44,609 nt of DNA from Xanthobacteraceae bacterium (GCA_019241285.1 JAFAXD010000229.1:1-44609), one strand, 5' to 3'. Shown: positions 17,284 through 26,598, counted from the first letter of the stretch. Translations and numbers: made by a program. The notes: generated from the letters alone by a model not told the origin.

Positions 17284-18563
17284 TCCTCGATACTGCGGCC
17301 TCGGATCACAGCGCCGCGCCCGAACCGGTCGCGCAGGCGGTCCATCGCATGCTCAGCAGCAGCTGTACGCTGGGCGCGCGCGTTGACCAGATCCGCCGGG
17401 TCGGCGTCTTCGTCGCCGGTCAGTGCGGATATCCCGATCCCCAGCAGCCTGAATTGCGTGCCGTTGACTTCGCGCGCCAGCAACTCGCGGCCCTGCTCGA
17501 AGATCGCTGCCGCAAGCTGGGTTGGCGCCGGCAACGAGCGGGCGCGTGTGCGCAGGCGGAAGTCGGCCGTTTTTAGTTTCAGTGTCACGGTCGTCCCCGC
17601 GATCTCTTTGGCCTTGAGGCGGGCAGATACTTTTTCGCACAACTCCCACAGCAATCGTTCCAACGTCCGCTGATCAGCGATGTCGGTCGCAAATGTCGTC
17701 TCGGCCGACACGCTTTTCGTCTCGCGGTCGGGGCTCACCGGGCGCTGGTCGATCCCGCGTGCGAGCCGGGCGAGCCGCTGGCCCTCGACGCCATAGCGGC
17801 GCATCAGCTCGGTCTCGTCCGCACGCTGGAGGTCGGCGATGGTGCGATAGCCGTCACGCGCTAGCGTCTCGCCGAACACCTTACCGACGCCCCAGATGAA
17901 GGTGACCGGCCGCGGCGCCAGAAAGCTCGGCGCTTCCTCGGGGCTCAGCACGGAAAACCCCCGCGGCTTGTCGAGATCCGAAGCGATCTTGGCGAGAAAT
18001 TTGTTGGCCGAGAGCCCGATCGAAATGGTGATGCCGAGCTTGGTTTCGACCTCCTTGGCAAATCGCGCCAGCGCTTTCGCGGCGATCATGCCGTGCAGCC
18101 GCTCGGTTCCACCAAGGTCGAGAAAGGCCTCATCGATCGACAGCGGTTCGACCAGCGGGGTGAGATCCAGCATCAGCGCGCGCACCTCGCGGCCCACGCG
18201 GGCGTATTTGGCCATATCCGGAGGGACCACCTCCGCATGCGGGCAAAGCCGGCGCGCCTGGAACATCGGCATCGCCGATTTGACCCCGAACGTGCGTGCC
18301 ACGTAGCAGGCCGTCGCGACGACACCGCGCTTGCCGCCGCCGACAATCACCGGTTTGTCGCGCAAGCTCGGATTGTCGCGCTTCTCGATCGTGGCGTAGA
18401 AGGCATCGCAATCGACATGCGCAATCGCGAGCTTGGCGAGCTGCGGGTGGGTCACCAATCGCGGTGATCCGCACGTCCGGCAACGCCGGACACGGTCGGG
18501 GTTGTCGGCGAGGCAGTCGCGACAGAAGCCGAGCATTTCGGAGACGAATCCAGCCCGCCGCAT
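17280..18563 (-). CDS. dinB: DNA polymerase IV (Y family) with N-terminal zinc ribbon
   Basis: A 427-residue translesion polymerase. Residues 14-31 form a C4 zinc ribbon (CRDC, then CRTC). The palm follows with [15 protein letters not shown] and the catalytic [22 protein letters not shown] and [16 protein letters not shown] complete the UmuC domain. The little finger ends in RLLGIGIS. The start at 18563 is chosen because upstream sequence has no coding character and approaches the lysR stop; the ribosome-binding site is weak and the Met at residue 10 is an alternative. A DinB carrying this ribbon is, as I recall, usual in rhizobia. Confidence 0.93.
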   Translation of the reverse strand: MRRAGFVSEMLGFCRDCLADNPDRVRRCRTCGSPRLVTHPQLAKLAIAHVDCDAFYATIEKRDNPSLRDKPVIVGGGKRGVVATACYVARTFGVKSAMPMFQARRLCPHAEVVPPDMAKYARVGREVRALMLDLTPLVEPLSIDEAFLDLGGTERLHGMIAAKALARFAKEVETKLGITISIGLSANKFLAKIASDLDKPRGFSVLSPEEAPSFLAPRPVTFIWGVGKVFGETLARDGYRTIADLQRADETELMRRYGVEGQRLARLARGIDQRPVSPDRETKSVSAETTFATDIADQRTLERLLWELCEKVSARLKAKEIAGTTVTLKLKTADFRLRTRARSLPAPTQLAAAIFEQGRELLAREVNGTQFRLLGIGISALTGDEDADPADLVNARAQRTAAAEHAMDRLRDRFGRGAVIRGRSIED

Positions 18564-18609
18564 GCTGACGCGAGCGGAAGAGTCGTTCAAGCCGTCATGC
18601 CCATGATTG

Positions 18610-19542
18610 TTAAGCGTCCTCGCCAAACAGCTCGCGAATCGTCTCGCGCAGCCAGCGGTTGCCTTGATCGTGCTCGAAGCGCTTGTGCCAGAACTGCGAG
18701 ACGCGGAAGCTTCCGCTTGGGACGGGCAGGGGAACGAACCGCACCTGGCCCTGAGCGGCGTAGACATCCGCCAGCCGGCGCGGCACCACGCACAACAGAT
18801 CCGTGTTGGCAATCACGTTGGGGACGGAGAGAAAATGCGGCACGCGCATTGCGACCCGGCGGGTAATTCCACGCTGGGTGAGCTGCCGCTCGAGATCGCC
18901 GTCGAGCGAGCGGAAGAAGTTTTCCGATGCGTCATCGTAACGGCCGACCAGCAGATGCCATTCTGTCGCGAACTGTTTGAGATTGAGCTTGCGCCCGACG
19001 CGTGGATGGTTCGGCCGCAGGATGCAGACAAAGCTTTCATCAAACAGGCGGCGCTGCGCGAGGTCGTCATGCACACGGGCGACCCAGCCGAGGGCGAGAT
19101 CGACGCTGCCTGATTGCAGCTCCTCCCACAGGCGCGCGCGGACGAGCCGTTTCACGGAGAGCCCGATTCCTGGAGCTTCCTGTTGCGCGTGCTGGATCAG
19201 TCGCGGCAGATAGGTGATCTCGCCGATATCAGACAGCATCAGCGTGAAGGAGCGGTTCGCGTGCGCCGGTTCGAAGGTTGCCCCAATCGCGAGCGCGCTT
19301 TCGATCGAGTCGAGCGCCTGGGAGATCGAGCCGGCAAGTTGCTCGGCTCGCGGCGTTGGCCGCATCCCATGGCCGCTACGCACCAGCAGTGAGTCCCCCA
19401 AAGCTTGGCGAAGTCGCGACAAGGCTGAGCTCACCGCCGGCTGGGACAGGCCGAGCCGCGCAGCGGCGCGCGTCACATTGCGCTCCTGCATCAGCACTTC
19501 GAAGACGGTGAGCAGGTTGAGATCGGTGCGCCTGATATTCAT
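18610..19542 (-). CDS. LysR-family transcriptional regulator of the aromatic-acid cluster
   Basis: A 310-residue regulator. The N-terminal winged helix is clear: [51 protein letters not shown]. The C-terminal co-inducer domain has [11 protein letters not shown] and DLALGWV, as in the NodD-like subgroup. Starts at 19542 or 19560 are possible; neither has a good ribosome-binding site, and 19542 gives the usual family length before DLNLL. Divergent from the hydratase/lyase gene, so it probably activates that operon in response to a pathway acid or CoA ester. Confidence 0.9.
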   Translation of the reverse strand: MNIRRTDLNLLTVFEVLMQERNVTRAAARLGLSQPAVSSALSRLRQALGDSLLVRSGHGMRPTPRAEQLAGSISQALDSIESALAIGATFEPAHANRSFTLMLSDIGEITYLPRLIQHAQQEAPGIGLSVKRLVRARLWEELQSGSVDLALGWVARVHDDLAQRRLFDESFVCILRPNHPRVGRKLNLKQFATEWHLLVGRYDDASENFFRSLDGDLERQLTQRGITRRVAMRVPHFLSVPNVIANTDLLCVVPRRLADVYAAQGQVRFVPLPVPSGSFRVSQFWHKRFEHDQGNRWLRETIRELFGEDA

Positions 19543-19634
19543 GTGATGGATAATTAGCATTCAATCTAGCAATTTGACAGATATCTTGCCGTCCTGTTTC
19601 CTGCCGCCACAAAATTGCAGTCGAGGAGATGCCT
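19543..19634. promoter_or_regulatory. LysR/hydratase divergent control region
   Basis: This gap holds a TTGACA hexamer (19574-19579) reading rightward without a good -10 at the right distance, as is common for activator-dependent promoters, an overlapping AGATATCT palindrome (19578-19585), and an ATT-N7-AAT dyad left of it that resembles the T-N11-A LysR half-site pattern. A GAGGAG site (19623-19628) lies 6 nt before the ATG at 19635. Confidence 0.4.
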
Positions 19635-20444
19635 ATGCAGTTCGAGACTTTGCTCATCGACAAGAAGGATGAGGTCGCGCTCATCACGCTGAACCGCCCC
19701 GCCAAGCGCAACGCGATGAGCCCGCAGCTGCACCGCGATATGACGGCCGCGCTGGAGCAATTGCGCGACGATCCGGGCACCAAGGTGCTGGTCATCACCG
19801 GGGCGGGCGACGTGTTCTGCGCCGGCATGGACCTCAAGGAGTTCTTCGTCGCCCTGAAGGACAAGCCTGCCGAATACGAGGCGGTCTGGAAGCTGGCGGT
19901 CGAATGGCGCAGTCGCACGCTGCGCTACTATCCCAAGCCGGTGATCGCGATGATCAACGGGTATTGCTTCGGCGGTGCCTTCGCGATCGTCGAAGGCTGC
20001 GATCTCGCCTTTGCCGCCGAGGACGCGACCTTCGGCCTCTCCGAGATCAACTTCAAACTATTCCCCGGCGGCTCGGTGTCCAAGGCCCTGGCCAACCTGC
20101 TGCGGCCGCGCGACGCACTCTATTACGGGATGACCGGCGACACGTTCGACGGAGCTGAGGCCGCCCGCATCGGGTTCATCAACAAAGCTTTCCCGAAGGC
20201 TCAGTTGGTGGAGCAGACGCTGGCCGTTGCGCGTAAGATCGCCGGCAAGGATGGCCACGCGCTCCGGGCAACCAAGGAAGGTTATCGCTACTCGCTGGAA
20301 ATGAGCTGGGACGCAGCCATGAACTTTGCCATGGCGAAAGAACTGGAACTGGTCCAACGCCAGAACGATGCCTGGCGCAAGGACGGGATCGGCGATTTCC
20401 TGCAAGGAAAATATCGGCCGGGGCTCGAGAGCCATCCCGGTTGA
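19635..20444 (+). CDS. p-Hydroxycinnamoyl-CoA hydratase/lyase-like enzyme (crotonase family)
   Basis: A 269-residue crotonase. The ATG at 19635 fits GAGGAG (6-nt spacing) better than the ATG at 19629. Closest recalled family is hydroxycinnamoyl-CoA hydratase/lyase (HCHL/Ech): NRPAKRNAMSPQL, AGMDLKEFF, NGYCFGGAF, FGLSEINF and YYGMTGDTFDGAEAARIGF. The catalytic Glu in GLSEIN (Glu143 of HCHL) is kept. The position of HCHL Ser123 is Ala here, and the C-terminal Tyr that holds the phenol appears to be replaced (MNFAMAK for EDYLYAK). The enzyme would act on a CoA ester made by the downstream ligase. Confidence 0.88.
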   Translation: MQFETLLIDKKDEVALITLNRPAKRNAMSPQLHRDMTAALEQLRDDPGTKVLVITGAGDVFCAGMDLKEFFVALKDKPAEYEAVWKLAVEWRSRTLRYYPKPVIAMINGYCFGGAFAIVEGCDLAFAAEDATFGLSEINFKLFPGGSVSKALANLLRPRDALYYGMTGDTFDGAEAARIGFINKAFPKAQLVEQTLAVARKIAGKDGHALRATKEGYRYSLEMSWDAAMNFAMAKELELVQRQNDAWRKDGIGDFLQGKYRPGLESHPG

Positions 20445-20493
20445 TGGTCGCGCCACGATCGGAACGGTCGGGCGTGGGATTGGGAGGAGTTGG

Positions 20494-21702
20494 ATGCACA
20501 AGGAATTGCTGCTGCCACTTGCGGCGGCGCTATTTGCCCTCGGGACGGTTACAGGCGCACACGCCGGCGACGGCGTGGTGCGCATCGGCGTGCTTAATGA
20601 TCAGTCCGGCGTGTTCGCGGACTCCACTGGTGCGGGCTCAGTCCTCGCGGCCCGCATGGCTGCCGAGGACTTCGGTGGCAAGGTCAACGGCCTGCCCATC
20701 GAGGTGATCGCGGGCGATCATTTGAACAAGCCCGATGTCGGCGCGAGCATCGCCAATCGCTGGTTCGATGTGGATAAGGTCGACGCCATCGCCGATCTCG
20801 GAAACTCGGCGGTGGCGCTCGCGGTGAACGAGATCGCGCGCGCCAAGAACAAGGTCATTCTGGTGTCCGCCGGCGGCACGACCGCGCTGACCGGCAAGAG
20901 CTGCTCACCCAACACGGTACAATGGACATACGATACCTGGTCGCAATCAAACGCGATCGGCACTGCGCTGGTGAAGGCAGGACACCGCAGCTGGTTCTTC
21001 CTCACCGCCGACTACACGTTCGGCTACAATCTTCGTGACGAGACCAGCAAAGTCGTGCTGGCCAATGGCGGCGAGGTCCGCGGTTCGGTCAATCATCCGA
21101 TCAACAGCTCCGATTTCTCCTCCTATATTCTGCAGGCGCAGTCGTCGCATGCGGACGTGATCGCGCTCGCCAATGGTGGCACTGACACCGCAAATTCCAT
21201 CAAACAGGCCAATGAATTTCAGGTGCAGAAACGCGGTCAGGTGGTCGTCGGCCTCTCGACCATGATCACGGATGTCGAGGCGCTAGGCCTGGCCATGACC
21301 CAGGGCCTGTTCGTCGCCGAGACGTTTTACTGGGACCTCACGCCGCAGACGCGTGCCTGGAGCGCTCGCTGGGCCGCGCGCAATAACGGCCGTTACCCGA
21401 CCATGATGCAGGCTGGCGTCTATGGGGCCGTGCTGCATTATCTCAAAGGGGTACAGGCCGCCGGCAGCGCCGATGACGGGCGCAAGGTGGTCGCGCAGAT
21501 GAAGGCACTTCCGACCGACGACCCGCTGTTCGGCAAGGGGCACATTCTGGTGAACGGCCGCAAAATCCACGACGTCTATGTGTTTCAGGTCAAGGCACCG
21601 GAGGAATCAAAGTCGCACTGGGACTTGTACAAAGTGAGTGCGACGATCCCCGGCGATCAGGCTTTTCTGACGCTCGCGCAGAGCGGATGCGCACTGCAGT
21701 GA
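20494..21702 (+). CDS. Periplasmic ligand-binding protein, branched-chain amino acid/aromatic acid ABC type
   Basis: A 402-residue exported protein. The start follows GGGAGGAG; a signal peptide ends near AHAGD. The type 1 periplasmic-binding fold is visible: VRIGVLNDQSGVFADSTGAGS, AARMAAEDFGG, ANRWFDVDKVDAIADLGNSA and WFFLTADYTFGYNLRDE. The family includes LivJ-like proteins and relatives that bind p-coumarate and other aromatic acids in Rhodopseudomonas. The company of a CoA ligase and hydratase/lyase suggests an aromatic ligand. No permease or ATPase genes lie nearby. A Cys near each end could form a disulfide. Confidence 0.9.
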   Translation: MHKELLLPLAAALFALGTVTGAHAGDGVVRIGVLNDQSGVFADSTGAGSVLAARMAAEDFGGKVNGLPIEVIAGDHLNKPDVGASIANRWFDVDKVDAIADLGNSAVALAVNEIARAKNKVILVSAGGTTALTGKSCSPNTVQWTYDTWSQSNAIGTALVKAGHRSWFFLTADYTFGYNLRDETSKVVLANGGEVRGSVNHPINSSDFSSYILQAQSSHADVIALANGGTDTANSIKQANEFQVQKRGQVVVGLSTMITDVEALGLAMTQGLFVAETFYWDLTPQTRAWSARWAARNNGRYPTMMQAGVYGAVLHYLKGVQAAGSADDGRKVVAQMKALPTDDPLFGKGHILVNGRKIHDVYVFQVKAPEESKSHWDLYKVSATIPGDQAFLTLAQSGCALQ

Positions 21703-21719
21703 GGCGCGGAGTGAATACG

Positions 21720-23273
21720 ATGAATCTGCGCGACATCACGCTGCGCAACGCGCAGCTTTATCCCAACCGCACGGCGGTCGTGTTCGAGAACCGCCGCTGC
21801 ACTTACGCACAGTTCGCAGCGCGCGCCTTTCGCCTTGCCAATTCGCTTCTGGCGCGCGGGCTCATGCGGCAGGAACGGGTCGCTGTGCTCGCCCCGAACT
21901 GCGTCGAGTATTTCGAGGTCTTCGCCGCCTGCGAAAGCGCGAACCTGATCATCGTCAACATGAACCATAGACTCTCGGCGAAGGAGCTGACCGAGATCTG
22001 TCGGGATTGCGAACCGTCGGTTCTGATCTTCCACGCTCAGTTCGAAGAGGTGGCGGGCGAGTTGCTCCGCGCCGTACCGACCTTGCGTATGGGAATCGCT
22101 ATCGGTGGCGTGTCGCACGCGGCCGAGGACTACGAGGCCGTCCTGGCATCAGGTTCAGCGGCGGCGCCCGATGTTGCGATTGATGGGCGCGATGTCGCCT
22201 ATCTGATCTACACCAGCGGCACGACCGGCCGGCCAAAGGGCGTGATGCTCAGCCATGCGGCAATCGTCGAATCGGCGCGCTGCATTTCGCATGAGGGCGG
22301 CGCCCGCAGCGCCGACATCATGCTCATCGTCATGCCGCTGTTTCATATCGGCGGCCGCATCGAGCACCTGGCTTTTGCGATCGTCGGCGCCACCACCGTC
22401 TTGCACGCGGTGTTTGACGCTACCGCGATCCTGCGTTCGATCGCGGCAGAGAGGGTGAGCGCTGCACACCTTGCACCCATCATGGTGCAGCGGTTGCTAG
22501 ACTGCCCGGATCTCGCCACGACCAACACGTCGAGCCTGCGCTGCATCCATTACGCTTCGGCGCCGATGCCGGTGCCGGTCCTGCGGCGCGCCATTGCGGC
22601 ATTCGGCCCGATCCTCGGCCAAGTTTACGGCATGACCGAGTGCATCATCGCGTCTCTGCTGACCCCGGCACAGCATGTGCTCGAGGGATCGGAGGCCGAG
22701 GTGAAGCGTCTGTCGTCAGCGGGCCAGGCCTTCCTCGGTTGTACGATGCGTATCATGCGCCTCGACGGAACTGATGCAGACGTCGGCGAGATCGGTGAAA
22801 TCCTGGTGCGCGGTCCGGGCCTGATGAACGGCTACTGGAATAACAGCACCGCTACCGTCGCGACCTTGCGCGACGGCTGGATGCACACCGGCGATCTTGG
22901 TTATTTCGATGCGGAACAATTCGTGTTCGTGGTCGACCGAAAGAAGGACATGATCATCTCGGGCGGCGAGAACATCTACTCCTGGGAGGTCGAGGAGGCG
23001 CTGCGCGCCCACCCGGCGGTCGCCGAAGCCGCTGTGATCGGCGTTCCCGATCCGGAGTGGGGTGAGTCCGTCAAGGCGTTTGTGGTATTACGCATATCGG
23101 CCAAGCCGTCGGCGGATGATTTGATCGCGCATGTCCGCTCGCTCATCGCGAGCTACAAGAAGCCCCGCACCATCGAGTTTGTCGACGCGCTGCCGCGGCT
23201 CTTCAACGGCAAGATCGACAAGAAGGCGCTGCGCGCCCCGTTCTGGGCGCGGGAAGCCAGAAACGTTGGCTGA
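21720..23273 (+). CDS. Acyl-CoA synthetase (AMP-forming), probably aromatic-acid CoA ligase
   Basis: A 517-residue ANL-superfamily enzyme. The P-loop-like YTSGTTGRPKGVMLSH, the acyl-pocket QVYGMTE, GWMHTGDLGYFD, the hinge DRKKDMIISGGENIYSWEVEE and the catalytic Lys near the end (NGKIDKKAL) are all intact. It would activate a free acid to its CoA thioester with ATP. Position between an aromatic-type binding protein and a hydratase/lyase suggests a cinnamate-type substrate, as for feruloyl-CoA synthetase. The start at 21720 has GGAG 9 nt upstream. Confidence 0.92.
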   Translation: MNLRDITLRNAQLYPNRTAVVFENRRCTYAQFAARAFRLANSLLARGLMRQERVAVLAPNCVEYFEVFAACESANLIIVNMNHRLSAKELTEICRDCEPSVLIFHAQFEEVAGELLRAVPTLRMGIAIGGVSHAAEDYEAVLASGSAAAPDVAIDGRDVAYLIYTSGTTGRPKGVMLSHAAIVESARCISHEGGARSADIMLIVMPLFHIGGRIEHLAFAIVGATTVLHAVFDATAILRSIAAERVSAAHLAPIMVQRLLDCPDLATTNTSSLRCIHYASAPMPVPVLRRAIAAFGPILGQVYGMTECIIASLLTPAQHVLEGSEAEVKRLSSAGQAFLGCTMRIMRLDGTDADVGEIGEILVRGPGLMNGYWNNSTATVATLRDGWMHTGDLGYFDAEQFVFVVDRKKDMIISGGENIYSWEVEEALRAHPAVAEAAVIGVPDPEWGESVKAFVVLRISAKPSADDLIAHVRSLIASYKKPRTIEFVDALPRLFNGKIDKKALRAPFWAREARNVG

Positions 23274-23301
23274 ATTGTCTGAGCCGAAGGGCCTTGCTTC
23301 A

Positions 23302-24267
23302 ATGAATTTGCGATGCGTGTTTGTTGCGCTTGCTGTTCTGCTTGCGCCGGTTCTTGCAATCGCAGAAGATTGGCCGACACAGCCGATCCGCATCATCGTC
23401 TCATCGGGGGCCGGAGGAACGGCGGATATTCTGGCGCGCATGATGGGCGACCGCCTTTCACCGCTGCTCGGACAACCCCTCGTGATCGAGGATCGGCCCG
23501 GGGCCGGCGGCCACCTGGGAGCCGGGCTGGTCGCGCGGTCTGCACCCGATGGCTACACGCTGCTGATGAGCGGCCAACCCACGCACTCGGTCGGGCCGCA
23601 TCTGTTCAAGCACCTCACCTACGATCCGATGCGCGATGTGCCGCCTGTCGGCATGATCGCGGTCGCGCCCAACTTGTTGGTGGTGAACGCGTCACTGCCG
23701 GTGCGGTCGCTCGCGGATCTCGTTGCGCTCGCGCGCGAGAAGCCGGGGCAGTTGACCTACTCGTCTGCCGGAAACGGTACGTCCGGTCATCTCGCCGCGG
23801 AACTGCTCAAGACCATGGCGCACATCGATATTCGCCACATTCCGTACAAAAGCGGCCCGGAGGCGGTGACCGGCGTTCTGGCCGGCGACGTGAGTTTCGT
23901 GTTCTTCACCGTCCCTTCTGTCCTGCCGCAGGTCGAAGCCGGAAAGCTGCGGGCGCTCGCAATCACCAGCGCGACACGCAGCGCGTTGGTGCCGAATGTG
24001 CCCACCGTCGCGGAAGAAGGGTTCCCGGGCTTCGAGGTTCTGGCCTGGTACGCATTGTTCGCGCCGCGCGGGACGCCCGAGGCAATCGTTGCGGGGCTTG
24101 ATGCTGAGCTTGAGAAAATCCTGCAGATGCCTGACGTGCGGAGCAAGATGGCTGAGCTCGGCGCGGAGCCCCGCTACATGAGTGCGGCCGATCTCACGAA
24201 TTTCGTGGAGATTGAGTCACCCAAATGGGGTGAACTGATCCGCGCCTCCGGCACCGCGGCGGAGTGA
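23302..24267 (+). CDS. Bug/TctC-family periplasmic solute-binding protein
   Basis: A 321-residue exported protein. Signal peptide FVALAVLLAPVLAIAEDWP, then the Bug hallmarks PTQPIRIIVSSGAGGTADILAR, VIEDRPGAGGHLGAG, YTLLMSG and GQLTYSSAGNGTSGHLAAELL. Bug proteins serve tripartite tricarboxylate transporters, or act as orphan binding or sensory proteins. No tctA or tctB is present. Only 28 nt separate it from the ligase gene. It is the second binding protein in the cluster, of a different transporter class. Confidence 0.93.
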   Translation: MNLRCVFVALAVLLAPVLAIAEDWPTQPIRIIVSSGAGGTADILARMMGDRLSPLLGQPLVIEDRPGAGGHLGAGLVARSAPDGYTLLMSGQPTHSVGPHLFKHLTYDPMRDVPPVGMIAVAPNLLVVNASLPVRSLADLVALAREKPGQLTYSSAGNGTSGHLAAELLKTMAHIDIRHIPYKSGPEAVTGVLAGDVSFVFFTVPSVLPQVEAGKLRALAITSATRSALVPNVPTVAEEGFPGFEVLAWYALFAPRGTPEAIVAGLDAELEKILQMPDVRSKMAELGAEPRYMSAADLTNFVEIESPKWGELIRASGTAAE

Positions 24268-24276
24268 GTTAGACCG

Positions 24277-25362
24277 ATGCGCCTGCGCCGCCACTCGCTG
24301 CATTGCTACCGGTTGCGCTACGAGCGGCCCGTGCGGTGGAGCGATATTGTGGAGGAGGCCGCGCCGTTCGTGTTGCTCCGGCTCGAGAGTGACGCGGGCG
24401 CGATCGGTGTTGCGGAGATCACCGTAAAGCCGACCTGGTGCGGGGTGACAGCTCGCAGTCTCATCGCCGCGATCGAGGACATCTTCATTCCATTGATTGC
24501 TGGGATTGATCTCGACGATCCGACGACGGTGCGCGCAACGCTCGATCGTGTCCCCGAGAACCTGGCCGCCAAGGCGCTCATCGACAACGCCTGCTGGGAT
24601 CTTCATGCCGCCCAATCCGGCACCGCCCTGTGGCGCCAGTGGAACGGCGCGAGTCGGGTTGAGCTCTCCTGGGCCCTGACCCGGCAGGCGCCTTCGCTGA
24701 TGGCGCGCGAGGCCGTCGACATGATCGCGCGCCATGGATTTCGCACCTTAAAGGTGAAGGGCGGGCAGGGGATCGAGGTCGATCTGGCGGGGTTGCGTGA
24801 AATCCGCTCGGCAGTTGGTGACCAGGTCCGGCTGTATGTCGACGCCAACGGCGCCTATCCTGCGGAGCAGGCGCCGGACTACATCAAGGCCATCGCGGCT
24901 GCAGGGGCCGTGATGGCCGAGGATCCATGCCCGTTCAGCCCAAACGCATGGTTTCGCGGCTTGCAGCAAGACAGTCCGGTACCGCTGCTGGTGGACTTCG
25001 GCTCCGCCTCGGTGCGCGACGCGGCGCTCTTCATGGAGCAGGGTACCCAGGCGCTCAGCATCAAGCCGGGACGATTTGGTCTCTCCGACTCGCGTGCAAT
25101 GCAGATGCTCGCCACGCAGGCTGGATGCACACCGGTCGTGGGTCTGATGGGCGAAAGCACGCTGGGCACACTGGCAGGTCTGCAATTCGCGGCGACCATC
25201 TCCAAACCAGCCTTACCGGCGGAGCTCACGTGGTTTTTGGCGATGATCGAGCAGGTGACCCAGTGGGTGCCACAGATTATCGATGGGACCATCATGCTGG
25301 CCGAACGCGGCTCGCTGGGCGAGCTGGTCGATTGGAAAGCGGTCGAGCGAAACGCTTTCTAG
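24277..25362 (+). CDS. Enolase-superfamily enzyme (mandelate racemase/muconate cycloisomerase group)
   Basis: A 361-residue protein with the N-terminal capping domain and a C-terminal barrel. Catalytic KVK lies in TLKVKGGQG, with metal ligands VDANGAY, EDPCPF and VDFGSAS, and a second base Lys in SIKPGRFGL, the pattern of the muconate lactonizing/dipeptide epimerase group. The reaction may be cycloisomerisation or epimerisation of an aromatic breakdown product; this is not readable from the sequence. It closes the rightward operon, 9 nt after the TctC gene, and its stop overlaps that of DUF3572 by 4 bp. Confidence 0.88.
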   Translation: MRLRRHSLHCYRLRYERPVRWSDIVEEAAPFVLLRLESDAGAIGVAEITVKPTWCGVTARSLIAAIEDIFIPLIAGIDLDDPTTVRATLDRVPENLAAKALIDNACWDLHAAQSGTALWRQWNGASRVELSWALTRQAPSLMAREAVDMIARHGFRTLKVKGGQGIEVDLAGLREIRSAVGDQVRLYVDANGAYPAEQAPDYIKAIAAAGAVMAEDPCPFSPNAWFRGLQQDSPVPLLVDFGSASVRDAALFMEQGTQALSIKPGRFGLSDSRAMQMLATQAGCTPVVGLMGESTLGTLAGLQFAATISKPALPAELTWFLAMIEQVTQWVPQIIDGTIMLAERGSLGELVDWKAVERNAF

Positions 25363-25658
25363 GAATATTCTCCAGAAACCGCATCATCCGCAAGGAGCCG
25401 CTGAGCCGTCGCGATCGAGCTCGGATCGATCTGGAAGTTTGCCGCAAACGCCAATAGCAGCGACTCATCCCCACTGAGGTAGTCGAGCACGCCAGCCAGG
25501 AAGCTCGGATCGGCGGCGGCTTCTCGCAAATTCCCAGGCTCAAGCCCGGACAACGTCAAAAAGCGCCCGAGCCGTTCGCCGTCCTGGGCGATGAAGGTGA
25601 GCGCCGCCACCGCCATATCTTCCGCGAGTGCTCGCGTGAGTTTTGCCGGTTTGGCCAT
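25359..25658 (-). CDS. DUF3572-family protein
   Basis: A 99-residue helical protein. The ATG at 25658 is used rather than an upstream TTG. Family features: AEDMAVAALTFIAQDGERLGRFL, GLEPGNLREAA and FLAGVLDYLSGDESLLLAFA. Its function is unknown. It lies immediately left of divK and divergent from it, a placement I recall as common in rhizobial genomes. Confidence 0.88.
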   Translation of the reverse strand: MAKPAKLTRALAEDMAVAALTFIAQDGERLGRFLTLSGLEPGNLREAAADPSFLAGVLDYLSGDESLLLAFAANFQIDPSSIATAQRLLADDAVSGEYS

Positions 25659-25721
25659 TGGTTTGCCTTTCCGCAAGGAATCTCATTTAGCTAGCTTGTC
25701 GCTCCGCTGCCCGAGGAAGAT

Positions 25722-26093
25722 ATGGCGAAAACCGTGCTGATCGTGGAGGACAATGAGCTCAACATGAAGCTCTTCCACGACCTCTTGGAGGCGCACGGCT
25801 ACCGCACGGTCGGCACGCGCAATGGCAACGAAGCGCTGGACCTCGCCCGCCGCCACCGGCCCGACCTCATTCTCATGGATATCCAGCTACCGGAGGTCTC
25901 CGGATTGGACGTTACCAAATGGCTCAAGGCCGATCCGGTGCTGAAAGCAATTCCGGTGATCGCCGTGACGGCGTTCGCCATGAAGGGTGACGAGGAACGC
26001 ATTCGCCAGGGCGGGTGCGAGGCCTATCTGTCCAAACCCATTTCCGTGGCGAAATTCATCGAGACGGTGCGCCAGTTTCTTGGCTCCGCCTGA
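25722..26093 (+). CDS. divK: Single-domain response regulator DivK
   Basis: A 123-residue CheY-like receiver nearly identical in motif to Caulobacter Div[36 protein letters not shown] with phospho-acceptor Asp53, [15 protein letters not shown] and the KPIS lysine. DivK links the PleC/DivJ kinases to CtrA control and cell polarity in alphaproteobacteria. A GAGGAAG site precedes the ATG. In Caulobacter and, as I recall, rhizobia, divK is followed by pleD; here it is followed by non-coding DNA and convergent rpmG. Confidence 0.95.
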   Translation: MAKTVLIVEDNELNMKLFHDLLEAHGYRTVGTRNGNEALDLARRHRPDLILMDIQLPEVSGLDVTKWLKADPVLKAIPVIAVTAFAMKGDEERIRQGGCEAYLSKPISVAKFIETVRQFLGSA

Positions 26094-26430
26094 TTCGCTG
26101 ATTGGCGCCATCGCAGCGTTGGATTCCTGGACGCCTTGCGCTAGGTTCACCCTGCAACAGCGATATTGCGTTGGCGCCTCGCGCAGCGCACAAAGCTTAC
26201 GCGATCAAGCTCTTGGTTACCCTGCGGAATGCTCAGGTCCGCCGCATCTCCTGGGTGCCGTAGGGTTCGGCCGGCTTGGGGGTGGTGGGAGTGGCCTCTT
26301 CAAACACCATCCCCGGCCGGCCACCTTCGCGGCCGCCGGGGTGCACCCTTCAACATATCAACAGGCTTTGTGTCGCACGCCGGTTGTGGCTTAGCGCAGC
26401 CCAAGATGGCCGACTGGGGTTCCAGTCGGA
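26094..26430. other. Non-coding stretch between divK and rpmG
   Basis: 337 bp without a supported gene. It contains a GC-rich hairpin (26311-26341, 11-bp stem with one bulge) and, just after the rpmG stop, a perfect 8-bp stem CCGACTGG/CCAGTCGG (26410-26429) with no T-run, a possible rpmG terminator. I see no recognisable pleD remnant in the six frames. Confidence 0.6.
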
Positions 26431-26598
26431 CTACTTGATCTTGCCTTCGCGGAATTCGACGTGACGCTTCGCAACCGGGTCGTATTTCTTCTTCACCAGC
26501 TTGTCGGTCTTGGTGCGCGAATTCTTTTTGGTGACGTAGTAGTAACCGGTGTCGGCGCTCGACACCATTTTGATCTTCACCATACTGGTTTTGGCCAT
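26431..26598 (-). CDS. rpmG: 50S ribosomal protein L33
   Basis: A 55-residue basic protein that begins [20 protein letters not shown] and continues [20 protein letters not shown], then VEFREGKIK. This is the Cys-free, zinc-independent L33 form. An AGAGGA site lies upstream of the ATG at 26598. It binds the large subunit near the E site. It is a separate small unit 57 bp downstream of the carbamoyltransferase gene on the same strand. Confidence 0.96.
   Translation of the reverse strand: MAKTSMVKIKMVSSADTGYYYVTKKNSRTKTDKLVKKKYDPVAKRHVEFREGKIK

Noticed and set aside
26311-26341. Intrinsic terminator for divK
   Set aside because: The hairpin is 218 bp past the stop and has no T-run; kept only as a structural note.
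26094-26430. Possible pleD pseudogene after divK
   Set aside because: No receiver or GGDEF motif fragments could be read in any frame.
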